From Gallaecimonas xiamenensis 3-C-1 (GTDB lineage: Bacteria > Pseudomonadota > Gammaproteobacteria > Enterobacterales > Gallaecimonadaceae), in the NCBI RefSeq assembly GCF_000299915.1, contig NZ_AMRI01000001.1:186001-250000 (forward strand): a stretch of 64,000 bases of DNA, in the 5' to 3' direction. Made by a program: the position numbers and the translations under genes. Below are positions 42,961-52,862 of the stretch, one piece after another (the first letter of the stretch is position 1; every line of letters begins with the position of its first letter). The notes beneath the pieces were generated by a model. The model had not been told where the DNA came from. It did not search any database and saw only the letters and a program-made list of their open reading frames with translations.

Positions 42961-44983
42961 GGTCTTTGGGCTCGCTAAGGTCCAAGTGCTTAAGGGCCGC
43001 TAGGCCCTTGGCCGAGGACCTGGCCCCAAGGCATTGCCACAACAGCGCCAGCTTACCCGAGAGGGAGCTGGCGCTTTTTTTCAGGGCGCCAAGGCGGCCG
43101 GCCAGTTCCAGCTCAAAGTCGGTCAGCTCGCTGCCAAAGGGCAGGGGAGCCAGCCATTGGCTAAAGGGGGCCAGCTTGGCGTCAAGGACCTGGGGCAGGT
43201 TATGGCGGTATTGCTCGGGTAACTGGTAGTCCTTTGGCAGCTTGCCGGCGGCCTTGGCTTTGCCGATCAGGGCGTCTTGAAAGCGGCTGTCGGCAATTTT
43301 GACCATGGCGTCGATGCATTCGCTGTCGGTTTTTCCCCTCAGATCGGCAATGCCGTACTCGGACACGAAAATGTCCCGCAGATGGCGGGGAATGGTGCTG
43401 TGGGGATATTCCCAGACGATGTTGGACTCCAGCGCCTTGCCGCTGCCCCGAGTGGCCTTGACCAGCAGCACCGAGCGGGCGCCGGGCAATTGATGGGCCA
43501 TGGCCACAAAGTTGTATTGGCCGCCCACCCCGCTCACCACCTGGCCATCGGCCAGTTGGTCAGACACCGCGTGGCCCAGTAGGGTGGCCTTCATGGTGAT
43601 GTTGATAAAGCGGGCCTTTTGCCGTTGCAGCCTTTCCAGGTGGTAATGGGTGTAGATCCGGTTGACCTCCAGCACGCTGGTCATGCCAATCAGGGCCTTT
43701 TGCGCCGGGTCCATGGTGCGAAGGCGCTCATAAAAAACCGAAGGCCCGACAAAAAAGGCACCGTGCATGGCAATGCCGCCCTTGAGGACATTCCCGGCGG
43801 CGGCCTTATCCAAGGCTGCCAGCACCTGGGGCTGGTCCAGGTCGTTGGTAAGGGCTTGGCCGGCCAGCATCAGGCCCTGGGGCTGCCAATCAAGGGTCAA
43901 AAAACCGTGGCGGTGCAACCAGTCGCAGTGGCGCTGCTCCAGGTGGCGGGGCAGGGCGCCTTGAGCCCTTAGGCGGCTGATGCTGTCCTCGGCCAGGGGG
44001 CTGGCCAGTACCTTGTCGTTGATAAGCTGCTGCAGCCCTTCATCCTCAAACACCTGGCGACAGATAAGGCCTTCGTCAAAGAGGGTCAGTACCGGGTGGG
44101 AGATTAGCTCGCTGGCCACATAGAGACCCTGGGTCATAGGGGCCACCTCGCTGGGCTCCCCCAGGGCCCCCAGCATCTGCCGGTAGGGGCCGTTTTGCTG
44201 TTGGCGCAGCCTCAGCCCCTGCACGGCGGCGTCGGCCAGGGCGCCAATGCCCACCTGCAAGGTACCGCCGTCGTCCACCAAGGCACTGGCCCGCAGGCCA
44301 ATGGCGTAGTCGGCCTGGGCTATGGGCTCCTGAGGGGTGGCAAAGAGGGGGTAACCCGGGTCGCCGTCATCGACGACAAGGTCGAAAAAGTCTTCCCCCA
44401 CTTCGGCGTCGTTGCCCATAAAGGGCATCTGCCGGTTCACTTCCCCTATCACCAGGCTGGGCCTGTCGCTTTGGGCCAGGGCTTCGGCCACGTCCAGGCT
44501 CAGATCAGGGTTGGACCCCAAGCTGTAGCGCCCGGTGTTGTCGTCCTTGGCCACGGCCTGCACCAGCAGGTTAATGCCCCTGTCCAGGATGTCGCGCCCG
44601 GCGTGGGTGTAGTTGCTGGAAATGTAATCCTGCTGGGCCTGGGGGTGGTGGAGCAGGCTGCCGGAGCGGGCGTAGAACTCCAGTACCCTGACGTTGGCGG
44701 GCAGGGTGCCAGCATCCCGATCCTGCTGGTAGGCCAGCACCGGGTATTGGCCCCAAATCCGCCGGCGAAGAGGAGACAGGAACCGCTCTTCCAGCTCACT
44801 CCTGCCCACAGGGGGATTCAAGGACAGGGCCGTTATCAGGGTCAGTTGGATATGGGGGTTGGCCTTGGCATGCAGGTAGAGCTGGTTGAGCAGCCGGTTG
44901 GCTTTGCCGACCCCAAGGGGCGTGCCCACCACCCAATGGTTGCCAAGGGTGTCAGTAATGCGGTCAATCAAGGTGGGCGACAT
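42914..44983 (-). CDS. Acetyl-CoA hydrolase/transferase family protein
   Basis: A 689-residue cytoplasmic protein of the acetyl-CoA hydrolase/4-hydroxybutyrate CoA-transferase superfamily. The C-terminal half holds the glycine loop [15 protein letters not shown] and the catalytic-glutamate region [14 protein letters not shown]. The N-terminal ~300 residues are longer than in the ~430-500-residue family members. ATG 44983 ([11 protein letters not shown]) is favoured over ATG 45001 because AAAGGA lies 8 nt upstream. The acyl donor cannot be told from sequence. An acyl-CoA thioesterase gene is divergent next door, suggesting shared acyl-CoA metabolism. Confidence 0.85.
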   Translation of the reverse strand: MSPTLIDRITDTLGNHWVVGTPLGVGKANRLLNQLYLHAKANPHIQLTLITALSLNPPVGRSELEERFLSPLRRRIWGQYPVLAYQQDRDAGTLPANVRVLEFYARSGSLLHHPQAQQDYISSNYTHAGRDILDRGINLLVQAVAKDDNTGRYSLGSNPDLSLDVAEALAQSDRPSLVIGEVNRQMPFMGNDAEVGEDFFDLVVDDGDPGYPLFATPQEPIAQADYAIGLRASALVDDGGTLQVGIGALADAAVQGLRLRQQQNGPYRQMLGALGEPSEVAPMTQGLYVASELISHPVLTLFDEGLICRQVFEDEGLQQLINDKVLASPLAEDSISRLRAQGALPRHLEQRHCDWLHRHGFLTLDWQPQGLMLAGQALTNDLDQPQVLAALDKAAAGNVLKGGIAMHGAFFVGPSVFYERLRTMDPAQKALIGMTSVLEVNRIYTHYHLERLQRQKARFINITMKATLLGHAVSDQLADGQVVSGVGGQYNFVAMAHQLPGARSVLLVKATRGSGKALESNIVWEYPHSTIPRHLRDIFVSEYGIADLRGKTDSECIDAMVKIADSRFQDALIGKAKAAGKLPKDYQLPEQYRHNLPQVLDAKLAPFSQWLAPLPFGSELTDFELELAGRLGALKKSASSLSGKLALLWQCLGARSSAKGLAALKHLDLSEPKDLKGRFFRRLVLSLFH
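43044..43081 (+). terminator. Terminator of the ars operon inside the convergent gene
   Basis: AGCGCCAGCT (43044-43053) and AGCTGGCGCT (43066-43075) form a perfect 10-bp stem with a 12-nt loop, followed by seven T. It lies 84 bp after the acr3 stop, within the coding sequence of the oppositely oriented CoA-transferase gene. Confidence 0.8.
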
Positions 44984-45111
44984 AGCCAATTCCTTTGTCA
45001 TCTTGTTGATACGCTAACAGAAATGGGCCAGGCGCGCCGCTTGTTAAGGAAGGCTAGGCGCCGCCGGCCCATACTGCTAAGGTGGCGGCACAACACTGAT
45101 AAGGCATTTTT

Positions 45112-45612
45112 ATGGAACACCTGCTAGACCACCAACTCAGCATGAGCGTGCTGATGACCCCCGATATGGCCAACTTTTCCGGCAAAGTGCACGGCGGAGA
45201 GCTGTTGTCGTACTTGGACAAGGTGGCCTATGCCTGCGCCAGCCGTTATGCGGGCGCCTATGTGGTGACCCTGTCGGTGGACAGGGTGATGTTCCGCCAG
45301 GCCATCAATGTCGGCGAGCTAGTCACCTTCCTGGCGTCGGTGAACTTCACCGGTACCACCTCCATGGAGGTGGGCATCAAGGTGATCACCGAAGATATCC
45401 GCAACAAGGTGGTGCGCCACACCAACAGCTGCTACTTCACCATGGTGGCCCTGGACGACGAAGGCAAACCCACTCCGGTACGCCCGTTAGAGCCACAGAA
45501 TGAAGAAGAAAAACAACGCTTCGAAGCAGCCAAGCTGCGCCGTAAGTTACTGCGGGACCAGGAAGCCGCCCACGACGCCATTAAAAAGGAAGTGCAGCAG
45601 TTGGAGCTCTGA
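45112..45612 (+). CDS. Acyl-CoA thioesterase (YciA/BACH-like hotdog protein)
   Basis: A 166-residue single hotdog-fold thioesterase. PDMANFSGKVHGGELLSYLD contains the catalytic Asn/Asp-Gly-Gly region, with VTLSVDRVMFRQAINVGELV following, both close to YciA and acyl-CoA hydrolases. A charged helical tail (~125-166, NEEEKQRFEAAKLRRKLL) extends it beyond E. coli YciA (132). Hydrolyses acyl-CoA in the cytoplasm; chain-length preference unknown. Confidence 0.9.
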   Translation: MEHLLDHQLSMSVLMTPDMANFSGKVHGGELLSYLDKVAYACASRYAGAYVVTLSVDRVMFRQAINVGELVTFLASVNFTGTTSMEVGIKVITEDIRNKVVRHTNSCYFTMVALDDEGKPTPVRPLEPQNEEEKQRFEAAKLRRKLLRDQEAAHDAIKKEVQQLEL

Positions 45613-45713
45613 GTTGTATCGGCATAAGGCGGTTTAGCAAGGCATGGAATGGCAGCGGCTCTGGTAACGCCGCCGCCTTTTGCTGCTAGGTTGGTGGCAA
45701 CAAGGAGGTGAGT

Positions 45714-46358
45714 ATGTTCGCGATCGACAAGGACGGTTGGGTATCCCACACCAAAGTCACCAAAAAAGACCGCCCCAAGCTGGCCCACGGGCCCATGGCC
45801 CCCGTTAAGGCGATAGTACTGCACAGGACCGGCACCACATCGGCCTCTTCGGTGCTGAACGCTTGGGCGACCAAACCCGAGGGTACCCATTTTCTCATCG
45901 GCGAAGACGGCAGCATTTACCAATGTGCCAGCCTGAAACAACAGTGCTGGCATGTAGGCAAACTCTATGCCCGCTGCCGCACCACCTCGTCCTGCACCGA
46001 GGAAGACGCCAAGGCCATTGACGCCATCCTTCATCAAAAGGGGACCAACTGGGGACAGAAGTTCCGGATGGTGACGCGCCATGAGCTGGAAAAGGACTAT
46101 CCGGATCGCTTTCCCCATAACCATGACGCCTTGGGCATCGAGATTGTCGGGGCCCTGTCCACCCAAAGCGAGATCTATGAGTTGCCCAACGAGGCCCAGC
46201 AGCAGTCGCTTTTCTGGCTGGTAGACCAACTGGTGGCTGCCTTTGAACTGACCCTGAGCGATATCTATGCCCACGGCAAGATAGCCCATAAGGATCCCAA
46301 GCAGTCCGAAGGCGCCTCGGCCCTGAAAGCCTACAGGATTTACAAGGAGGCCGGATGA
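45714..46358 (+). CDS. Peptidoglycan amidase (amidase_2/PGRP fold), candidate toxin
   Basis: A 214-residue N-acetylmuramoyl-L-alanine amidase-type domain. Zinc-ligand and fold motifs are KAIVLHRTGT, GTHFLIGEDGSIYQ, CWHVGK, ALGIEIVG and HGKIAHKDPKQSEG, the last corresponding to the usual H-x(n)-K-x-DPG end but with SEG. There is no signal peptide although the substrate is periplasmic. Start ATG 45714 after AAGGAGG. Its stop overlaps by 4 nt the start of a lipoprotein gene. Cytosolic amidase plus co-translated periplasmic lipoprotein is the layout of type VI amidase effector/immunity pairs, but no secretion gene is in the window. A prophage-type or recycling amidase is the alternative. Confidence 0.8.
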   Translation: MFAIDKDGWVSHTKVTKKDRPKLAHGPMAPVKAIVLHRTGTTSASSVLNAWATKPEGTHFLIGEDGSIYQCASLKQQCWHVGKLYARCRTTSSCTEEDAKAIDAILHQKGTNWGQKFRMVTRHELEKDYPDRFPHNHDALGIEIVGALSTQSEIYELPNEAQQQSLFWLVDQLVAAFELTLSDIYAHGKIAHKDPKQSEGASALKAYRIYKEAG

Positions 46359-46741
46359 AAGGGCGCTTAGGGTTACTGGCGCTATTGGCGGTTGCGGGCT
46401 GCCAGGCCGAGCAGAAAGTCCCGACCTTTGGCCAGCTCCAGTCCAACCTGGAGGTGACCGACCGCAACCAATACCAATGTGCGGCGCCGAGCCTTGCCGA
46501 TATCCGCAGGGTACTGGACAAGGGCCAATGGACAGATCCCCAGAGCCTACACGACCATTACGCCAGCACCGGTTGTTCGGTCAAAGGACAGGTGATGCAG
46601 GACGGCCAGTGGCGGTCCTTTACGTTCGATTTTGGCGGCATTATTTACTTTGATGACGGCCGGGTGCTGGCCTGCGGCCAAGGCTGCTGCAGCGACGACT
46701 TTGCCTTTTGCAGCTTTGACCCAGGGGTAGATGGCCAATAA
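46355..46741 (+). CDS. Small lipoprotein, candidate immunity to the adjacent amidase
   Basis: A 128-residue protein with a lipobox signal peptide (LALLAVAGC, lipidated Cys16). The mature part (~113 residues) is rich in cysteine (Cys in NQYQCAAP, TGCSVKG, ACGQGCCSDDFAFC), suggesting disulfides in the periplasm. No family recognised. ATGA overlap with the amidase gene makes co-translation near certain, and a membrane-anchored periplasmic partner is what a peptidoglycan-toxin producer would need. Immunity is inferred, not shown. Confidence 0.75.
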   Translation: MKGRLGLLALLAVAGCQAEQKVPTFGQLQSNLEVTDRNQYQCAAPSLADIRRVLDKGQWTDPQSLHDHYASTGCSVKGQVMQDGQWRSFTFDFGGIIYFDDGRVLACGQGCCSDDFAFCSFDPGVDGQ

Positions 46742-46783
46742 GAGTGCCCGCCCGGTCCCGACCATCAAGCCGAGACAATAACG

Positions 46784-47107
46784 ATGTCAGCCATAGCACA
46801 AACCCCCAAGCCCCCATATTACGCGGTGATCTTCAGCTCCCTTCGCACCCCTGTCGATGCAGGCTATGGTGAGATGGCAGATCTCATGGCGACCCTGGCG
46901 GCGCAGCAGCCGGGTTATCTGGGTGCCGAATCGGCCCGGGAAGGGCTGGGGATCACCGTATCCTATTGGCAGAGCCTGGAGGCGATCCGCGCCTGGAAAG
47001 CCAATGTCGACCATCAGCTGGCCCAGCGCCAGGGGCGGGAGAAATGGTACAGCGCCTATAAGACCCGCATCGCCCTGGTGGAGCGGGACTACGGTTTCGA
47101 GGTGTAA
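46784..47107 (+). CDS. Antibiotic biosynthesis monooxygenase (ABM) domain protein
   Basis: A 107-residue protein with the dimeric ferredoxin-like ABM fold: YYAVIFSSLRTP, MADLMATLAAQQPGYLGAES, then GITVSYWQSLEAIRAWKANVDH and KWYSAYKTRIALVERDYGF. Such proteins include quinone monooxygenases and heme-degrading enzymes, but many have no known substrate. Follows the amidase/lipoprotein pair by 42 bp and ends at a bidirectional terminator. Confidence 0.85.
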   Translation: MSAIAQTPKPPYYAVIFSSLRTPVDAGYGEMADLMATLAAQQPGYLGAESAREGLGITVSYWQSLEAIRAWKANVDHQLAQRQGREKWYSAYKTRIALVERDYGFEV

Positions 47108-47132
47108 AAAACCGCCCTTAAGGGCGGTTTTT
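47106..47132. terminator. Bidirectional terminator between the ABM gene and metG
   Basis: AACCGCCCTT immediately followed by AAGGGCGGTT, flanked by A and T runs; usable in both directions. Confidence 0.85.
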
Positions 47133-47139
47133 CGTGGCG

Positions 47140-49164
47140 TTATTTAACGCGCATGCCAGGCTGGGCGCTGCCGGCCGAGGCGCCGTCGTCCGGGCTCAGT
47201 ACCCAAAGGTCCTTACCGCCGGGGCCGGCAGCCAGCACCATGCCTTCGCTCATGCCGAACTTCATCTTGCGCGGCGCAAGGTTCGCCACCATGACGGTGA
47301 GCTTGCCCTGCAAGTCTTCGGGGGCGTAAGCGGACTTGATACCGGCAAACACCTGGCGGGTTTCTCCCCCCAAGTCCAGCTCCAGGCGCAGCAGCTTGTC
47401 GGCCCCTTCTACGTGCTCTGCCTTGGCAATGCGGGCGATGCGCAGGTCCACCTTGGCAAAATCGTCGTAGCTTATCTCGGGGCTGATGGGGTCGTCCGCC
47501 AGGGGGCCTTCGACCTTCTTGGCCATGTTTTCCTTGGAGGCTTCTACCATGGCCTCGACCTTGGCCGGCTCGATGCGGCTCACCATGGCCTGGAAGGGAT
47601 TGATGGCGCGGCCCACCAGCAGCTCGCCACGGTTGGCCCAGGTCAGCTCGCTGCCCAGGAAGGCTTCCACCTTGGCGGCCAGGGTTGGCAGTACCGGCTT
47701 GAGGTAAGTGACCAGCACCTTGAACAGGTTCAGGCTCAGGGTACAGACCTGGTGGGCCTCACTCAGGGTGTCGTCGTTTTTCACCAATACCCAGGGGGCG
47801 GTGTCGGCGATATAGACGTTGGCCTTGTCGGCCAGGGCCATGATCTCGCGCACGGCGCGGCCAAACTCGCGGCCTTCGAAGGCCTTGGCGATGTCGTCGC
47901 CCTTGGCCACGAACTCGTCAAAGAGGGTGGTGTCGATACTGTCGGCCAGCTTGCCGTCAAAGCGCTTGGTGATAAAGCCGGCGGTACGGGAGGCGATATT
48001 GACCAGCTTGCCCACCAGATCGGAGTTCACCCGCTGGGTGAAGTCTTCCAGGCTCAAGTCCAGGTCGTCGATGCGGTTGGACAGCTTGGCGGCGTAGTAA
48101 TAGCGCAGGTATTCCGGGTCCAGGTGGTCCAGGTAGGTGCGAGCCTTGATAAAGGTGCCACGAGACTTGGACATCTTGGCGCCGTTGACGGTGACATAGC
48201 CGTGGGCGAAGACGTTGGTGGGCTTACGGAAACCGGCGCCGTCCAACATGGCCGGCCAGAACAGGCTGTGGAAGTAGATGATGTCCTTGCCGATAAAGTG
48301 GTAGACCTCGGCGTCGGAGTCTTCTTTCCAGAAGTCGTCGAAGTTGATGCCGGTCTTTTCGCACAGGGCCTTGAAGGAGGCCAGATAACCTATGGGAGCG
48401 TCCAGCCAGACGTAGAAGTACTTGCCGGGGGCGCCGGGGATCTCGAAGCCGAAATAGGGGGCGTCGCGGGAGATGTCCCAGCGGGCCAGGCCCTGTTCGA
48501 ACCACTCGGCCAGCTTGTTGGCCATTTCTTCCTGCAAGGAGCCGGAGCGGATCCATTCCTTGAGCATGCCCTCAAAAGCCGGCAGGTCGAAGAAGTAGTG
48601 CACCGAGTCTTTCAGCACCGGGGTGGCACCGGACACCACCGACTTGGGATCCTTGAGATCCACCGGCTGGTAGGTGGCGCCGCACACTTCACAGTTGTCG
48701 CCGTTTTGGTCTTCGGCGCCGCATTTGGGGCAGGTTCCCTTGACGAAGCGGTCCGGCAGGAACATCTGTTCTTGCGGGTCGAACAGCTGGGAGATGGTCT
48801 CGGTCTTGATGTAGCCGCCGTCGTTGAGGCGGTTGTAGATCAGGGCCGACAGCTCGCGGTTCTCGTCACTGTGGGTGCTGTGGTAATGGTCAAAGCCGAT
48901 ATGGAAGTCGGCAAAGTCGGCCTGGTGCTCCACGTTGGTCTTGGCGATCATGGCTTCGGGGCTAATGCCCTGTTCCCGCGCCTTGAGCATGATGGGGGTG
49001 CCGTGGGCATCGTCCGCGCAGACATAATAGGCTTCAAAACCCCGGAGTTTTTGAAAACGGACCCAGATATCGGTCTGGATGTACTCCAACATATGGCCCA
49101 AGTGGATAGGCCCGTTGGCGTAAGGCAGGGCGCTGGTGACCAGAATGCGGCGCGAATCAGCCAT
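47140..49164 (-). CDS. metG: Methionyl-tRNA synthetase
   Basis: A 674-residue class I synthetase. HIGH-type motif in [14 protein letters not shown], zinc knuckle [22 protein letters not shown] in [11 protein letters not shown], anticodon-binding helices, and a C-terminal EMAPII/OB tRNA-binding domain (~residues 570-674) for dimerisation. Divergent from mrp, as in E. coli. Confidence 0.97.
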   Translation of the reverse strand: MADSRRILVTSALPYANGPIHLGHMLEYIQTDIWVRFQKLRGFEAYYVCADDAHGTPIMLKAREQGISPEAMIAKTNVEHQADFADFHIGFDHYHSTHSDENRELSALIYNRLNDGGYIKTETISQLFDPQEQMFLPDRFVKGTCPKCGAEDQNGDNCEVCGATYQPVDLKDPKSVVSGATPVLKDSVHYFFDLPAFEGMLKEWIRSGSLQEEMANKLAEWFEQGLARWDISRDAPYFGFEIPGAPGKYFYVWLDAPIGYLASFKALCEKTGINFDDFWKEDSDAEVYHFIGKDIIYFHSLFWPAMLDGAGFRKPTNVFAHGYVTVNGAKMSKSRGTFIKARTYLDHLDPEYLRYYYAAKLSNRIDDLDLSLEDFTQRVNSDLVGKLVNIASRTAGFITKRFDGKLADSIDTTLFDEFVAKGDDIAKAFEGREFGRAVREIMALADKANVYIADTAPWVLVKNDDTLSEAHQVCTLSLNLFKVLVTYLKPVLPTLAAKVEAFLGSELTWANRGELLVGRAINPFQAMVSRIEPAKVEAMVEASKENMAKKVEGPLADDPISPEISYDDFAKVDLRIARIAKAEHVEGADKLLRLELDLGGETRQVFAGIKSAYAPEDLQGKLTVMVANLAPRKMKFGMSEGMVLAAGPGGKDLWVLSPDDGASAGSAQPGMRVK

Positions 49165-49330
49165 TTCTCTCGCTCTTGGTTGCTTGTTCGGTAAGGGCGA
49201 CAGTTTACGCCAAAGTGCCCCGGCATTGCACTAAAGTGGCGCAGCTAGCCTGCTGATGCCACAGCACTTTGGTTCCCGCCCCAAGGCCCCGGTGCTAGAC
49301 TGGGGGCATCGAAAAATGCCCCGAGCCGTC

Positions 49331-50365
49331 ATGCGTTTTTTCTCAAAAGCTACCCAGCCGCGCCTCACCGAGGTGCTTTGCCCCTTAACCGGCCTGCCCC
49401 TGGCCGACCTGGCCCAGACCCTGGAGGAGAGCACTGCCACCTTGCGCCTGCGGCTGCCTTACCCGGTTGCGGCCTTTGCCAGTGAGCTGGAAGAGGCCCT
49501 AAAACCGGTGCTGGCCGGGCGCACCCTGCATCTTGAAGGGCAGTTGCCGGCTTTTGCCAAGTCCCTTGGCAAGGCGAAAAACCTTATCGCCGTGGCCTCC
49601 GGCAAGGGCGGGGTGGGTAAGTCCACCACCACCATCAACCTGGCTTTGGCCTTAAAAGCCCTTGGCCTGAAAGTGGGGGTGCTGGACGCCGACCTGTTCG
49701 GGCCTTCCCTGCCGATGATGGTGGGTACCCGGGGCCAGCATCCGGACAGCCCTGACGGCAAGACCATGTATCCCATCGAAGCCCTGGGGCTTTACACCCA
49801 GTCCATCGGCTATCTGGTGGACGACAGCGACGCCGCCGTCTGGCGCGGCCCCATGGCCAGTACGGCGCTGCTGCAATTGGCCAACGAAACCCAGTGGCCT
49901 GAGCTGGATCTGCTGCTTATCGACATGCCGCCGGGCACCGGCGATATCCAGCTGACGGTATCCCAGAAGCTGCCCCTGGTTGGGGCCGTTATCGTCACCA
50001 CACCCCAGGATCTGGCCCTGAGCGACGCCATCAAGGGCATGGCCATGTTCGACAAGGTGGGAGTGGCGACCCTGGGGCTGGTGGAAAACATGAGCTACCA
50101 CCAGTGCAGCCAGTGCGGCCATCAGGAGCACCTCTTTGGGGACGGCGGCGGCGTGCGCCTGGCGGCAGAAAAACAGGTGCCCTTATTGGGGGCCATTCCC
50201 CTGACCCTGGCTATTCGCCAGCAGACCGACGGCGGCCAGCCGCTGGTGGTCAACGCCCCTGACAGCCATGAGGCCCATTGTTATATGGCCGCCGCCCGCA
50301 AGCTGCTGGCCACACTGGTGAAAAGACCTGCGGTGCCGGCAGCCATCGAGGTCAAAATGGTGTAG
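49331..50365 (+). CDS. mrp: Iron-sulfur cluster carrier protein Mrp/ApbC
   Basis: A 344-residue P-loop NTPase that carries and delivers Fe-S clusters. An N-terminal ~80-residue degenerate DUF59-like segment precedes the deviant Walker [10 protein letters not shown]; the cluster-ligating CxxC is in [18 protein letters not shown] 49331 ([10 protein letters not shown]) is chosen; ATG 49316 is an in-frame alternative, and neither has a strong ribosome site. Divergent from metG over 166 bp. Confidence 0.93.
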   Translation: MRFFSKATQPRLTEVLCPLTGLPLADLAQTLEESTATLRLRLPYPVAAFASELEEALKPVLAGRTLHLEGQLPAFAKSLGKAKNLIAVASGKGGVGKSTTTINLALALKALGLKVGVLDADLFGPSLPMMVGTRGQHPDSPDGKTMYPIEALGLYTQSIGYLVDDSDAAVWRGPMASTALLQLANETQWPELDLLLIDMPPGTGDIQLTVSQKLPLVGAVIVTTPQDLALSDAIKGMAMFDKVGVATLGLVENMSYHQCSQCGHQEHLFGDGGGVRLAAEKQVPLLGAIPLTLAIRQQTDGGQPLVVNAPDSHEAHCYMAAARKLLATLVKRPAVPAAIEVKMV

Positions 50366-50406
50366 ACTCGCCGCAATTTTTTGCCCGACAACAGAGTAAC
50401 GGACCC

Positions 50407-51042
50407 ATGCCTACGGAAAATCCTTGCGTCATCATCGGTATAGCGGGTGCATCTGCATCTGGTAAGTCACTGATTGCCAGGACTATTTTCAACGAACTCA
50501 AGGCAGAGGTTGGGCGCGAGGAGATCGCGGTGATCACCGAAGACAGCTACTACCGCGACCAGAGCGAGCTGTCCATGGACCAGCGGGTGCTGACCAACTA
50601 CGACCATCCCCAGGCCTTCGAGCACGATCTGCTGGTGCGCCAGCTGCAAGCCCTCAAGGACGGCCAGGCAGTGGAGATCCCCGAGTATTCCTACGAGGAA
50701 CACACCCGCAAGACCAGCACCCATACCGTTACCCCCAAGAAGGTGATCATCCTTGAGGGGATTTTGCTCTTGTCTTACAAACCGTTACGGGACATGCTGC
50801 AAGCCTCTGTCTTTGTCGACGCCCCCCTGGATATCTGCCTGATGCGCCGCCTGGTGCGGGACGTGGCAGAGCGGGGCCGCACCATGGAGTCGGTGCTCAA
50901 GCAGTATATGGACACGGTCAGGCCCATGTTCCTGCAGTTTATCGAGCCGTCCAAGCAATATGCCGACATCATAGTGCCCAGAGGCGGCAAGAACCGCATC
51001 GCCATCGACATGCTCAAAGCCAAGATCCGCCAGCACCTGTAG
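50407..51042 (+). CDS. udk: Uridine kinase
   Basis: A 211-residue pyrimidine salvage kinase phosphorylating uridine and cytidine. Walker [12 protein letters not shown], the [12 protein letters not shown] substrate loop and IILEGILLL are intact. The mrp-udk-dcd order is kept as in E. coli. Start ATG 50407. Confidence 0.96.
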   Translation: MPTENPCVIIGIAGASASGKSLIARTIFNELKAEVGREEIAVITEDSYYRDQSELSMDQRVLTNYDHPQAFEHDLLVRQLQALKDGQAVEIPEYSYEEHTRKTSTHTVTPKKVIILEGILLLSYKPLRDMLQASVFVDAPLDICLMRRLVRDVAERGRTMESVLKQYMDTVRPMFLQFIEPSKQYADIIVPRGGKNRIAIDMLKAKIRQHL

Positions 51043-51051
51043 GAAGACGCC

Positions 51052-51639
51052 ATGCGTTTGTGTGATACCCATATCGAAGAATACCTGGCCGACGGCCGCA
51101 TCGTTATCGACCCGCCGCCGGGCCCCGACGCCATCAGCGGCGTCAGCGTGGATGTGCGCTTGGGGGATAAGTTCCGGGTCTTCCAGGATCACACGGCGCC
51201 CTATATCGACCTGTCCGGTCCCCGGTCACAAGTGAACGCGGCCCTGGAAAGGGTGATGAGCGACGAGATCGTCATCCCCGAAGGAGAGGCTTTCTTCCTG
51301 CACCCCGGCGAGCTGGCCCTGGCGGTCACCTATGAATCGGTGACCCTGCCCGCCGATATCGTCGGTTGGTTGGACGGCCGTTCGTCCCTGGCACGCCTGG
51401 GGCTGATGGTCCATGTCACCGCCCACCGTATCGACCCGGGCTGGTCCGGGCGCATCGTGCTGGAGTTTTATAACTCCGGCAAGCTGCCCCTGGCCCTGCG
51501 CCCCCACATGAAGATCGGTGCCCTGAACTTCGAAACCCTGTCGGCCCCGGCGGCCCGGCCTTACAACAAGCGCCTGGACGCCAAATACAAGGACCAGCAG
51601 GGAGCCGTGGCCAGCCGCATCGACCAGGACAGCAAGTAA
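51052..51639 (+). CDS. dcd: dCTP deaminase
   Basis: A 195-residue trimeric enzyme making dUTP from dCTP. The catalytic region [23 protein letters not shown] contains the conserved Arg, Ser and Glu neighbourhood, and the N-terminal [12 protein letters not shown] matches E. coli Dcd (193). Ten-base gap after udk. Confidence 0.96.
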   Translation: MRLCDTHIEEYLADGRIVIDPPPGPDAISGVSVDVRLGDKFRVFQDHTAPYIDLSGPRSQVNAALERVMSDEIVIPEGEAFFLHPGELALAVTYESVTLPADIVGWLDGRSSLARLGLMVHVTAHRIDPGWSGRIVLEFYNSGKLPLALRPHMKIGALNFETLSAPAARPYNKRLDAKYKDQQGAVASRIDQDSK

Positions 51640-51645
51640 GGAACC

Positions 51646-52062
51646 ATGCTCGAGATAGCCGCCGGGATAGTGATCCCGGCCCACGAACTGCAGTTTTCCG
51701 CCCAGCGCGCCCAGGGCGCGGGGGGCCAGCACGTCAACACCACCGACTCGTCGGTGCTGCTCAAATTCAACTTCGAAGACTCCAAGAGCCTGCCCGACCA
51801 TTACAAGGAAGGGCTAAGGCGCATGAGTTCGCACCTGGTGCATGGCCCCCTGGTGGTGATCAAGGCCCAGGAACACCGCTCCCAGCACATGAACCGGGAA
51901 GTGGCCCTGGAGAGGTTCAAGGCGCTTATGGAACAGGCCGGCCACAGGCCCAAGGTGCGCCGGGCCACCAGGCCCACCCGGGCTTCCAAGGAAAGGCGGG
52001 TCAAGGCCAAGAAGGGCCGGGGCGAAGTCAAGGCCGCCAGGGGCAAGGTGCGTTTGGACTAA
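51646..52062 (+). CDS. arfB: Alternative ribosome-rescue factor ArfB
   Basis: A 138-residue RF-like peptidyl-tRNA hydrolase (YaeJ) that frees stalled ribosomes. The catalytic GGQ is in AQGAGGQHVNTTDSSVLLKF, and the long basic C-terminal tail (ASKERRVKAKKGRGEVKAAR) that enters the empty mRNA channel is present. AAGGA lies upstream; 6 nt after dcd, so probably part of the mrp-udk-dcd unit. Confidence 0.95.
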   Translation: MLEIAAGIVIPAHELQFSAQRAQGAGGQHVNTTDSSVLLKFNFEDSKSLPDHYKEGLRRMSSHLVHGPLVVIKAQEHRSQHMNREVALERFKALMEQAGHRPKVRRATRPTRASKERRVKAKKGRGEVKAARGKVRLD

Positions 52063-52094
52063 AAGGCGGCTATGGTCATTGAAAAGCACAAGAG

Positions 52095-52862
52095 ATGACC
52101 GCCGTGAGTTTTTACAATCATCCCCAGCACCTCAGCCGGGCCAACCTGGCCCACCTGAGCACCCTGAACGCCGAGCTGGCGGCAGGCCTCTTTAAAGGTG
52201 AGGTGTTATCCCAGGGCGGCCTGAGCTTGGGACTTGAGATAACGCCCAAGCACCTGATCCTGGTTGTCCATCACCCTGAAGGCAATACCCGAGACTGGGC
52301 CACGGATCTGCGGGCCCAGCTGCTGCTCTGGCCTGTCCAAAGGCCCCTTGGCAAGGTTCATGGCGGCTTTTTGGAGCAGGCCCAAAGCCTGCTCGGCCCC
52401 TTATTGCCGCTGTTATCCCGCCACCTCAAGTCCGGCATGGCCCTGTGGCTGACCGGCCATGGCCTGGGTGGTGCCCTGGCCTCGGTGCTGGCCGCCGAGC
52501 TGGCCCTGGGCCAGGACCTGGATGTCACCGGCCTTTGCACCTTCGGTTGCCCCCGGGTGTTCGACAACAGCCTGGCGGCGGCCATGGAAGAGCTGCTGGG
52601 AGAGCGCTATTGGCGGGTGGTCAATGACCAGGACTACATTACCCGGCTGCCCCCCCGCTGTTTTGGCTATCGCCATGGGGGACATTTGTCGTACTTTGAT
52701 ACCACGGGTCGTTTGCATCTGGCCGACGGCCAGCGCTGGTGGGACGGCTTTTGGGACCGCTGCCAGTACCACGGCCAATGGCTGTTCGCCAAGGACATGG
52801 CCGGCGTGGCCGAACACGGCGTGGACGAATATCAACTGTTGAGCCTGGGAGCCAAACTGTGA
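52095..52862 (+). CDS. Lipase class 3 fold protein lacking the nucleophilic serine
   Basis: A 255-residue alpha/beta-hydrolase of the class 3 lipase type. The nucleophile elbow, normally GHSLGG, reads LTGHGLGGALAS: Gly123 (codon GGC, 52461-52463) replaces the catalytic Ser. The other family blocks are kept, including FGCPRVFDN, VNDQDYITRLPP (acid, Asp180 region) and HGGHLSYFD (His). No signal peptide. The product is probably catalytically dead or uses other chemistry. Weak ribosome site (AAGAG); GTG 52104 is another possible start. Its stop overlaps the next gene. Confidence 0.85.
   Translation: MTAVSFYNHPQHLSRANLAHLSTLNAELAAGLFKGEVLSQGGLSLGLEITPKHLILVVHHPEGNTRDWATDLRAQLLLWPVQRPLGKVHGGFLEQAQSLLGPLLPLLSRHLKSGMALWLTGHGLGGALASVLAAELALGQDLDVTGLCTFGCPRVFDNSLAAAMEELLGERYWRVVNDQDYITRLPPRCFGYRHGGHLSYFDTTGRLHLADGQRWWDGFWDRCQYHGQWLFAKDMAGVAEHGVDEYQLLSLGAKL

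Noticed and set aside
47134-49194. A 686-codon open frame antisense to metG
   Set aside because: Same composition effect; the minus strand encodes a full methionyl-tRNA synthetase with all motifs.
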